64,000 nucleotides of DNA. It comes from an uncultured Pelagibacteraceae bacterium. Lineage in GTDB: Bacteria; Pseudomonadota; Alphaproteobacteria; Pelagibacterales; Pelagibacteraceae. The notes beneath the pieces were generated by a model. It saw nothing but the letters and a program-made list of their open reading frames with translations. It did no database searches and was not told the DNA's origin. The stretch's first letter is position 1. Each line of letters begins with the position of its first letter. Below are positions 57,519 to 64,000 of the stretch, in pieces. Position numbers and translations under genes: made by a program. The stretch lies in the NCBI GenBank assembly GCA_902614125.1, contig CACMJW010000003.1, positions 1 to 64,000 on the forward strand. The letters run 5' to 3'.

Positions 57519-58929
57519 AAACTGAAATACCTCTCGAATTAATATCAACATCAAATTTTTTGTGAAGTGGTGGGAAAGCTCTCTGAGAGCAATCTAAACG
57601 ATCGCAAGTTCTACATGATACACCAACAGGAATTTCAGATTTTTTATCATTTAAATCTAAATTTTCTGTATAAACAAAATCTTTAGCGTATTTAGCTTCG
57701 CACCCTAAACCAATAGAAAGCATACTTTTCTTTTGGCCATATCTTCCAATTCCTTTTTCAACAGTTCGTGCAATACAAACATATTTTTCTCCATTTGTCA
57801 TTTTGCTAACGGCAGCCTGAATTACTCCAGGCCTTGAAAAAGCTGAATAAACATTCCAACGTGGACAAGCACCACCATATCTTGGAATTTCAATCCCAGA
57901 CAATGAAAATCTTTTTGAAATATTTCCAGCAACATCTACTCTTAAAAAGTGAAATGGAACCCCAGGTTTTTTTGGATCATTTAAACAAGTTACCCGATGA
58001 GTGACTTGTTCAAAAGAAGTTGCAAATGTATTTTGTAATAACTCTAAATCGTACTTAAGTTTTTTACACTCCGAATGAAATAAATTATAAGGCATTAAAA
58101 TTGCTGCACCACAATAATTTAAAAGAGCAACTTTTGATAATTTTTTTGACTCCTCAGATGGAAAATTAAATGTCTCTAAATATTCATTAATTAAATCTTC
58201 CGCACCCTCTTGTGCAATTTGTGCGGCCGCATGAAGCTTTTTTGTTTCCAAGGATAAGTAATCTGATAAGTAAAGTTCTTTATTTTTTTTATTATAAATT
58301 TTGGAAAATGGTTTACCTTCCTCTGGAATAATGTCCTTAACTGTTATTCCATACTCTGTTTTCAAAAATTCGCATAGGGCAACATATCTCGTTCTATTAT
58401 TTTGTTTAATTTTTTCAAATATTTCATTAGCGAAATTTTCAAGTTTCGAAAAATAGTTTTTGTTTTCTTGAAGAAAATCAGAGATTACTTCACCAGGAAA
58501 TGAATTTTTTCTACTGTCAACTATTTTCCCTGAAAGTTTCTCTATTTTATTTACAAGTTCGTGATCTTTTTTTTTTAAAATATCCCCAAGTCTAATTAAA
58601 GCCTTTCCAATTTTAGGATTACTGCTAGCTAAATCTTTTACTTCTGGACCTAATATATCTAAATCTTCAAAAAGTTGATCATCCAAAAGTTCAGATATTG
58701 TATTAATCATGTTAACATCAGATTTAGAGGTAAGATCTGAAATATTAATTTTTAATTCATCACAAATTTTGATTAATAAATCACCGTCAATTTTTCTCTT
58801 TCCACCTTCAATTAATGCTAGGTAGCTAGGTGAGATATTCAATTGGTTAGCAAGTTTATTAGCTTGCAAACCTATTTGTCTTCTAAAAGCTTTAATTTTT
58901 GGACCTAATTTAAAATCTAATTGACTCAT
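57505..58929 (-). CDS. XRE-type regulator of the RamB/ScfR family (HTH, IrrE-like, DUF2083)
   Basis: A 474-residue transcription regulator. An XRE helix-turn-helix covers about residues 8-62 (IGLQANKLANQLNISPSYLALIEGGKR). A central IrrE/DUF955-like region holds KLHAAAQIAQEGAE, and the C-terminal DUF2083 domain has a cysteine cluster (SCRTCDRLDCSQ). The family includes RamB, which controls acetate and glyoxylate genes in corynebacteria, and ScfR of alphaproteobacteria. It is divergent from a small ORF and aceA, with paired repeats TTTGTAAAT between them, so self-regulation and aceA control are likely. Confidence 0.88.
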   Translation of the reverse strand: MSQLDFKLGPKIKAFRRQIGLQANKLANQLNISPSYLALIEGGKRKIDGDLLIKICDELKINISDLTSKSDVNMINTISELLDDQLFEDLDILGPEVKDLASSNPKIGKALIRLGDILKKKDHELVNKIEKLSGKIVDSRKNSFPGEVISDFLQENKNYFSKLENFANEIFEKIKQNNRTRYVALCEFLKTEYGITVKDIIPEEGKPFSKIYNKKNKELYLSDYLSLETKKLHAAAQIAQEGAEDLINEYLETFNFPSEESKKLSKVALLNYCGAAILMPYNLFHSECKKLKYDLELLQNTFATSFEQVTHRVTCLNDPKKPGVPFHFLRVDVAGNISKRFSLSGIEIPRYGGACPRWNVYSAFSRPGVIQAAVSKMTNGEKYVCIARTVEKGIGRYGQKKSMLSIGLGCEAKYAKDFVYTENLDLNDKKSEIPVGVSCRTCDRLDCSQRAFPPLHKKFDVDINSRGISVYVSD

Positions 58930-58935
58930 TTACTA

Positions 58936-58953
58936 TTTGTAAATTTTGTAAAT
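58936..58953. promoter_or_regulatory. Tandem 9-bp operator candidate at the regulator gene
   Basis: Two exact, directly abutting copies of TTTGTAAAT (58936-58944 and 58945-58953), only 7 bases from the regulator's ATG, so inside its leader or start region. The 9-bp period and the repetition upstream of aceA support a binding site for the regulator itself. Confidence 0.65.
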
Positions 58954-58986
58954 TTATTTTTACAAAAAATTTCCTTTATTTACCTT

Positions 58987-59017
58987 ATTATATAACGTTT
59001 TTTGTGGAATTTGTAAA
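58987..59017 (-). promoter_or_regulatory. Promoter of the RamB-like regulator
   Basis: On the minus strand TATAAT lies at 58987-58992, with TTTACA at 59012-59017 (19-base spacing, long). The -35 is inside the second repeat pair, so binding there would block it. Confidence 0.45.
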
Positions 59018-59027
59018 TATTGTAAAT
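59010..59027. promoter_or_regulatory. Second tandem 9-bp operator candidate, before the small ORF and aceA
   Basis: TTTGTAAAT (59010-59018) followed directly by ATTGTAAAT (59019-59027), the same arrangement as the site at 58936-58953 with one mismatch. A possible plus-strand -10 TATAAG (59028-59033) adjoins it. Confidence 0.6.
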
Positions 59028-59039
59028 TATAAGATTTAC

Positions 59040-59204
59040 ATGGATAAAGATAAGATTAAAAACAACGAAATTGAAGCAAAAATTATTAGTAAAGAAGATT
59101 TGGACCAACACAATAGCAGAGGAGTTTATATGCGAGACGATCATTGTGATTGGGGTTCAAGTGGATTAGATCAGTTAATAAAGCCTATTAACGAAAACAA
59201 TTAG
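59040..59204 (+). CDS. Small ORF of 54 codons between regulator and aceA
   Basis: ATG at 59040 opens a 54-residue frame to 59204. The product is polar and acidic with no signal peptide or membrane segment and contains [19 protein letters not shown], which I do not recognise. It has coding-like composition and sits on the aceA leader, 60 bases before the aceA ATG. A start for the regulator-controlled transcript may coincide with its ATG, so it could be leaderless. It may be a real small protein or part of a leader. Confidence 0.5.
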   Translation: MDKDKIKNNEIEAKIISKEDLDQHNSRGVYMRDDHCDWGSSGLDQLIKPINENN

Positions 59205-59263
59205 ATCTTTTTACTTTTAATATTCAATTTCAAAAATCAACGACCTTTACAGAACAGGAAAAA

Positions 59264-60538
59264 ATGAGTGCAGAGAATGTTTCTTACGATTTAAAAAGAT
59301 TTGCCGGCATTAAAAGAGATTATACTCCAGAAGAAGTAGAAAGATTAAAAGGTTCGCTCAAAATTGAATACTCTCTCTGTAAAAATCAGTCACAAAAACT
59401 CTGGAAATTACTTAATTCTGAAAAATATGTAAATACATTAGGCTCGCTATCAGGAAATCAAGCTGTTCAACATGCAAAGGCAGGATTAAAAGCAATTTAC
59501 TTAAGTGGATGGCAGGTTGCGGCAGACGCAAATAGTGCTGGAGAGATGTATCCAGACCAATCACTTTATCCCTATGATAGTGCACCAAAACTTGTGGAAG
59601 CAATGAATAACTCATTGATCAGAGCTGATCAAATTCAGCATATGGAGTTGTCAGACGGTGATATGAAAAAAGAAAATTCTATTGATTATATGTTGCCAAT
59701 AATTGCTGATGGAGAAGCAGGATTTGGTGGTCCATTAAACGTATTTGAATTAACAAAAAAATTCATTAAGGCAGGTGCAGCAGGCGTTCATTTTGAAGAT
59801 CAGCTAGCTAGTGAAAAAAAATGTGGCCATATGGGCGGTAAAGTTTTAGTTCCAACAGGCACAATGGTTAGAAACTTGAAAGCAGCGAGGTTGGCAGCTG
59901 ATATTGCTGATGTTCCTCTCATTATACTTGCAAGAACAGATGCCAATGCTGCTAAATTAATCACAAATGATTTTGATGAAAATGATAAACCATTTTTAAC
60001 AGGCGAGAGATCACCTGAAGGTTTTTATTACGTAAAGGATGGAATTGAGCAAGCTATTTCTAGAGGTCTAGCTTATGCGCCATATGCAGATCTTATTTGG
60101 TGTGAAACAGCAACGCCAAATTTAAAAGAAGCAAAAAAATTTGCTGATGCTATTCACGAAAAATTTCCAGGTAAATTACTAGCCTACAACTGTTCACCAT
60201 CATTTAATTGGAAAAAACATTTGTCAGATGATGAAATTGCATCTTTCCAACAAGAAATTGGAAAAATGGGTTATAAATTTCAATTCATAACTTTAGCAGG
60301 TTTTCATACTCAGAATATTGCAATATTTGAGCTTGCAGAAAAATATAAATCAAAAGGGATGAGCGCTTATTCCGAAATTCAAGAGCATGAGTTTGCTAGA
60401 GAAAAAGATGGTTATACAAGCGTTAAACATCAAAGAGAAGTAGGAACATCATATTTTGATGCAGTATCTAACACGATAAGTTCTGGAAAAAGCTCAACAA
60501 CTGCAATGGAAGGCTCAACAGAATCTGAGCAGTTTTAG
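59264..60538 (+). CDS. aceA: Isocitrate lyase
   Basis: Glyoxylate-shunt enzyme splitting isocitrate into succinate and glyoxylate, 424 residues. The active-site motif KKCGH lies at residues 185-189, with [21 protein letters not shown] and NCSPSFNW. An AGGA ribosome-binding site precedes the ATG. No malate synthase gene is in this window. The divergent RamB-like regulator and its repeats suggest control by acyl-CoA or acetate status. Confidence 0.97.
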   Translation: MSAENVSYDLKRFAGIKRDYTPEEVERLKGSLKIEYSLCKNQSQKLWKLLNSEKYVNTLGSLSGNQAVQHAKAGLKAIYLSGWQVAADANSAGEMYPDQSLYPYDSAPKLVEAMNNSLIRADQIQHMELSDGDMKKENSIDYMLPIIADGEAGFGGPLNVFELTKKFIKAGAAGVHFEDQLASEKKCGHMGGKVLVPTGTMVRNLKAARLAADIADVPLIILARTDANAAKLITNDFDENDKPFLTGERSPEGFYYVKDGIEQAISRGLAYAPYADLIWCETATPNLKEAKKFADAIHEKFPGKLLAYNCSPSFNWKKHLSDDEIASFQQEIGKMGYKFQFITLAGFHTQNIAIFELAEKYKSKGMSAYSEIQEHEFAREKDGYTSVKHQREVGTSYFDAVSNTISSGKSSTTAMEGSTESEQF

Positions 60539-60541
60539 TAA

Positions 60542-61261
60542 CTAGTTTTTTAATTTTTGAACTTGGTCCCAAGCAGAATTTATAGATCTCATTTTCTTTT
60601 TACTTTCTTCTATAACTTCAGGAGGAACACCTTTGCTTAAAAGCAAATCAGGATGGTGTTCTTTACTTAGTTTAATATATCTTTTTCTTATTTCCGTTAG
60701 ACTATCATCAGGATTACTTTCAAGCACTATATAAGGATTTAGCTTATCAGATGACTTTCTACTTTCCCTCAAACTATTAAATTGACTTTCACTGAGGCCA
60801 AATATTCTTGCAATATCTTCTATCATAACCAACTCGGCTTGACTTATGTTACCGTCAGCTTCAGCTATGTAGAATAAAATATTTATAACCTCCTCAAGTA
60901 CGTTTAAATTTCCTCTATAAATTTGAGCAATTTGCTCTGCATATGGCTTATACCCAGTAGACTCATTTTTTGCTTTATTAAAAATTTTTCCAACTTGATC
61001 TATTTCATTTTCAGGAATTTTAAGTTTATCTTTAACTGCAATTAACTCTTCTTTACTAACTTGTCCATCTGCTTTACTTAATTTTGCAGAGAGAACAATT
61101 AAAGACAGCGCAAAGATTTGTTGTGGTTGTGCAAAAGAATTATTTATTGAGCCCTTTGCTCTAGATATCTTTCCACCGATCAAGGAACCTAACAGCATAC
61201 CAAAAGGTCCTCCTAGTGAAAAACCAATCATTCCACCTATTAAACTTCCCCAAATAGACAT
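60542..61261 (-). CDS. TerB/DjlA-type J-domain protein
   Basis: A 239-residue protein: an N-terminal glycine-rich hydrophobic segment (about 3-28) that may anchor it, a TerB-like helical domain (about 45-160) and a C-terminal J domain with HPD in LSKEHHPDLLLS. The order matches DjlA-family co-chaperones that recruit DnaK at membranes. It begins convergently to aceA with a 3-base gap between the two stops. Confidence 0.88.
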   Translation of the reverse strand: MSIWGSLIGGMIGFSLGGPFGMLLGSLIGGKISRAKGSINNSFAQPQQIFALSLIVLSAKLSKADGQVSKEELIAVKDKLKIPENEIDQVGKIFNKAKNESTGYKPYAEQIAQIYRGNLNVLEEVINILFYIAEADGNISQAELVMIEDIARIFGLSESQFNSLRESRKSSDKLNPYIVLESNPDDSLTEIRKRYIKLSKEHHPDLLLSKGVPPEVIEESKKKMRSINSAWDQVQKLKN

Positions 61262-61293
61262 AAATATTTTAAAATTATATAATAAATTTTAAA

Positions 61294-61587
61294 ATGTTAA
61301 CAACTTCTTTAATCTTATTTATACTTTTTTTACTATTCAGCTGGGTAGCTTCATGGATTAGATACTTTAACAAATTAGATAAAAGATTTGGCGAGTCCAT
61401 TTGGAGATATAGTTATGACCATCACGTGGTAGGCGAGAGGGATATTTCAATTTTAGATGATAGGGAGTTTGTTCTATTGAGACGGAAAAGAAACAGTATA
61501 ATTACAACTATGTACTTTATTGTTTTTTTAGCATTTATCTTTTTAATGTCATTAATGGGCGACATTCTTATAAAAATAACTGGTTAG
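61294..61587 (+). CDS. Small two-helix membrane protein
   Basis: A 97-residue protein with hydrophobic helices at about residues 4-20 and 72-90, separated by a soluble loop with FGESIWRYSYDHHVVGERDISILDDREF. I do not recognise a family. Codon usage looks like that of its neighbours. Its stop overlaps that of the convergent DCC-type gene by four bases (TTAG). Confidence 0.65.
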   Translation: MLTTSLILFILFLLFSWVASWIRYFNKLDKRFGESIWRYSYDHHVVGERDISILDDREFVLLRRKRNSIITTMYFIVFLAFIFLMSLMGDILIKITG

Positions 61588-61931
61588 TTTTTTAGTTGTT
61601 TTCTATTTTTTAAATATAAGAAAAAAGCAACAATTTCATAACCTATATAAAAAAAATGGTAAACAATTGGTAATTTAAAAAATTTGTATAAAATTTTGTA
61701 TTTTGGGATTTCTTTCCAGACTAATAAAAAAGCATCAACGCCAACATAAATTTTTCCTTCTTTTTCTACATGTAATCTTCTTAAAAGCTCTTTATCAGAT
61801 TTATTTGTTTCATCTTCTGCTTCTTTATTTTTAGTTATATCTATCCAGTTTAACTCACTAATATTTTCTTTTTTATAAAGGTTAATTTCTGCTCTACAAA
61901 TACTACAAGAATTATTAAAATAAACTTTCAT
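61584..61931 (-). CDS. DCC-family thiol-disulfide-like protein (DUF393)
   Basis: A 115-residue protein with a thioredoxin-like N-terminus. The CxxC-type pair is in FNNSCSICRAEINLY near residues 8-12, with ELNWIDITKN and GKIYVGVDAFLLVWKEIPKYK typical of the family (often written DCC). The C-terminal part is hydrophobic. A redox role is inferred from the motif. The ATG at 61931 is used; a TTG one codon earlier is an alternative. Confidence 0.85.
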   Translation of the reverse strand: MKVYFNNSCSICRAEINLYKKENISELNWIDITKNKEAEDETNKSDKELLRRLHVEKEGKIYVGVDAFLLVWKEIPKYKILYKFFKLPIVYHFFYIGYEIVAFFLYLKNRKQLKN

Positions 61932-62018
61932 CAATTAAATTTATAATGATTTTTTTAATGTTTCTTAATGTGATAAAACGACTGTTGAAATATTAATTAT
62001 GGCAACTACATTAACTCA

Positions 62019-63431
62019 ATGTCAAATTTCTTCAAAAATAGCGACTTAGATAACATTAAAGCAGAGAGTATCGTATCAGATACACTAAATAATTGTGATG
62101 ACGGGGAGTTATACTTAGAAAATTCGAAATCAGAATCAATCTTATTAGACGATAACAAAATTAAAAACTCAAGCTATAGCTCTGATCTAGGCTATGGTTT
62201 TAGGGCAATTACAGGAGAAGTTGTAGCTTATTCTCATTCTAATGATATTTCAAAAGATTCTATTCTAAAATCAAGTGAAAATCTTAAAGATACACTTAAA
62301 TCGAAAAAGGGTACCTACAATCATGAAATTCCGAAATCAAATAAAAAATATTATAAAGATCTAAATCCAATTGAGGAAAAATCACAAAATTCAAAAATAA
62401 AAATTTTAAATGAGGTAAATAATTACATTAGATCCAAAGGAGATATTGTTAGCCAGGTAACAGCCAGTTTTTTAGGTGAACACAAGGAAATCGAAATTAT
62501 ACGATCAAATTCTGAGGTTTTAAAAGATGTAAGACCGCTGGTTAGATTTAATGTTTCAGTAGTTTTAGAAAAAAATGGAAAAAAAGAAACTGGTGTTTAT
62601 GGTATTGGTGGAAGACAGTCCTATGATGAATATTTAAAAAATGAAAACTGGAAACATGTTTGCGACGAAGCTTTTAGAATTGCTGATGTAAATCTTAAAA
62701 GCAAACCAGCTCCTGCTGGAGAAATGAAAGTCGTTTTAGGACCAGGTTGGCCAGCGATACTAATTCATGAAGCAATTGGACATGGTTTAGAGGGAGATTT
62801 TAACAGAAAGAAAACTTCAGCATTTCATAATTTGATGGGCCAAAGAGTTGCTAGTGAGGGAGTAACAATAGTAGATGATGGTACTTTAAATCTTCGAAGA
62901 GGAAGTCTAACCATTGATGATGAAGGCACACCAACAGAGAATACCGTGTTAATTGAAAACGGAATACTTAAAAACTTTATGCAAGATAGGCTTAATGCAA
63001 GGCTTATGAATACAAAATCTACAGGTAGTGGTCGAAGAGAAAGTTATAAACATGTCGTATTACCAAGAATGAGAAATACAATGATGTTAAGTGGAAAATA
63101 CTCACAAGATGAAATGATAAAATCAGTTGATAAAGGTATATTTGCAGTTAGTTTTGGAGGAGGTCAAGTCGACATTACCTCTGGAAAATTTGTTTTTAAT
63201 TGCACTGAAGCTTATGAAATTAATAATGGAAAAATAGGCTCTCCAATCAAAGGCGCTACATTAATTGGTGACGGTCCATCAATTTTAAAAGAAGTTTCAA
63301 TGGTTGGGAACGATATGAAACTAGATCCTGGAATTGGCACATGTGGAAAAGCTGGACAAGGTGTTCCTGTAGGAGTCGCACAACCATCTATTTTAATAAA
63401 TAAAATGACAGTCGGTGGAACACAACTTTAA
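62019..63431 (+). CDS. tldD: TldD metalloprotease subunit
   Basis: A 470-residue subunit of the TldD-TldE protease, which degrades unfolded or modified peptides. The zinc motif is HEAIGH at residues 250-255 in ILIHEAIGHGLEGDF, with the GSGRRESYKHVVLPRM and GGGQVDI segments typical of TldD. Its partner gene follows immediately, three bases on. Both genes are usually paired in proteobacteria. Confidence 0.95.
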   Translation: MSNFFKNSDLDNIKAESIVSDTLNNCDDGELYLENSKSESILLDDNKIKNSSYSSDLGYGFRAITGEVVAYSHSNDISKDSILKSSENLKDTLKSKKGTYNHEIPKSNKKYYKDLNPIEEKSQNSKIKILNEVNNYIRSKGDIVSQVTASFLGEHKEIEIIRSNSEVLKDVRPLVRFNVSVVLEKNGKKETGVYGIGGRQSYDEYLKNENWKHVCDEAFRIADVNLKSKPAPAGEMKVVLGPGWPAILIHEAIGHGLEGDFNRKKTSAFHNLMGQRVASEGVTIVDDGTLNLRRGSLTIDDEGTPTENTVLIENGILKNFMQDRLNARLMNTKSTGSGRRESYKHVVLPRMRNTMMLSGKYSQDEMIKSVDKGIFAVSFGGGQVDITSGKFVFNCTEAYEINNGKIGSPIKGATLIGDGPSILKEVSMVGNDMKLDPGIGTCGKAGQGVPVGVAQPSILINKMTVGGTQL

Positions 63432-63434
63432 AAA

Positions 63435-64000
63435 ATGGTCAAAGATCAAGAGTATTTAAATAGTATTGCAAGTCAAACAATTGAGTATTCAAAAAAGCTC
63501 GGTGCCACAGATGTAAATGTTGAGGTTGTTCATTCCATTTCAGAAACAGTAAATTTAAGAAATAAACAATTAGATGAATCAAACAGATCTGATAGTTTTG
63601 CTATAGGCATTACGACTTATATAAACAAAAAAAAATCAACTATCTCATCCTCAAATTTATCAAAAGATAATATTAAAATACTTACAGAAAGATGCATTGA
63701 GACAGCAAAAATAACTCCTGATGACGAATTTAATTCATTACCTGACAAGGAATTAATGGCAAAAAATTTTGAAAGTTTGGATCTTTATGATGAATTTCAT
63801 GTTCCAAATAATAAAAAAATAGACATTTTAAGAGAAGCTGAGGAAGCTGCATCAAAAGAAACTAAAATTATTAACACTGAAACAGACTTTACTGAAAATA
63901 AGTCAAATTTTGTTTTAGCAAATAGCAATGGTTTTATAAATGGATATAAAACTTCAAACTTTAATATTAGTTGTGTAGCGGTTGCTAAAAAAGATAGCCA
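63435..64000 (+). CDS. pmbA: TldE/PmbA protease subunit, truncated by window edge
   Basis: The frame opens at an ATG three bases after tldD and stays open to the window end (about 188 residues visible of about 450). Visible parts are the tandem-domain start MVKDQEYLNSIASQTIEYSKKLG, VNVEVVHSISETVNLRNKQLDESNRSDSF (in short pieces) and IGITTYINKKKSTISSSNLS, matching PmbA/TldE. It lacks the HExxH metal motif in the visible part, as expected for TldE. The gene continues beyond 64000. Confidence 0.9.
   Translation, partial: MVKDQEYLNSIASQTIEYSKKLGATDVNVEVVHSISETVNLRNKQLDESNRSDSFAIGITTYINKKKSTISSSNLSKDNIKILTERCIETAKITPDDEFNSLPDKELMAKNFESLDLYDEFHVPNNKKIDILREAEEAASKETKIINTETDFTENKSNFVLANSNGFINGYKTSNFNISCVAVAKKDS

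Overview
The window is about 64 kb of very AT-rich (roughly 70% A+T by eye), almost gap-free bacterial chromosome. Several traits point to an alphaproteobacterium of the SAR11/Pelagibacterales type: the F1-only atpHAGDC operon with no F0 genes beside it, a separately encoded DUF1476 (zeta) F1 inhibitor, a class I lysyl-tRNA synthetase, ChvG/ChvI and RegA regulators, metX-metW behind a SAM-II riboswitch, tiny intergenic gaps and lysine-rich proteins. Species assignment is inference. No tRNA, rRNA, insertion sequence, prophage, CRISPR array or other mobile element was seen, and no stretch over about 190 bases lacks a gene.

Layout. 1-6.4 kb (+): the 3' part of priA, then atpH-atpA-atpG-atpD-atpC; atpG carries a one-base frameshift in an A6 run. 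6.4-12.9 kb (-): a long run transcribed rplU-rpmA-obgE-proB-proA-nadD-rsfS-ctpA-rppH from a recognisable promoter. 12.9-15.5 kb (-): metX-metW-gloB with a SAM-II riboswitch. 15.6-17.5 kb (+): hisC-tyrA. 17.5-21.1 kb (-): trkH-ampG-NlpC/P60. 21.2-24.6 kb (+): class I lysS, pyrD, rpmB (own promoter) and a queuosine-precursor-type transporter. 24.6-28.6 kb (-): a polyamine cluster, ornithine-type decarboxylase, deoxyhypusine-synthase-like enzyme, PhzF-like protein and agmatinase-family hydrolase, with a hairpin plus U-tract in its leader. 28.7-38.4 kb: regA, bioY (-), polA, chvI-chvG, ahcY, tsaE, amgK, murU. 38.4-48.7 kb: gpmA, a VanZ-like protein, the F1 zeta inhibitor, a nuclease, a transglycosylase-like lipoprotein, an RND efflux pair, sulfurtransferase, msrA, a DMT transporter, a DNA glycosylase, DUF1330 and a phosphoribosyltransferase. 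48.7-57.5 kb: a purine permease, a small lipoprotein, Hsp20, oligopeptidase B, a membrane J-protein, a DapA-like aldolase, cfa, a large basic coiled-coil protein of unknown function and a TPR protein. 57.5-64 kb: a RamB/ScfR-type regulator divergent from a 54-codon ORF and isocitrate lyase, a TerB-J protein, two small proteins, tldD and the start of pmbA/tldE.

How the genes fit together. The F1 ATPase and its zeta inhibitor are 33 kb apart. AmpG, the NlpC/P60 peptidase, the transglycosylase-like lipoprotein and AmgK-MurU outline cell-wall turnover and recycling. MetX/MetW, the SAM-II riboswitch and AhcY belong to the methionine/SAM cycle. The RamB-like regulator and aceA share an intergenic region with two copies of a tandem 9-bp repeat, which suggests autoregulation and control of the glyoxylate shunt. 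Of twelve convergent gene junctions, ten overlap, abut or nearly abut with no visible terminator; only two carry a hairpin. I found no wholly new system. The points most worth checking are the TTTGTAAAT operators with the small ORF, the atpG A6 frameshift, the polyamine leader hairpin and the basic coiled-coil protein.
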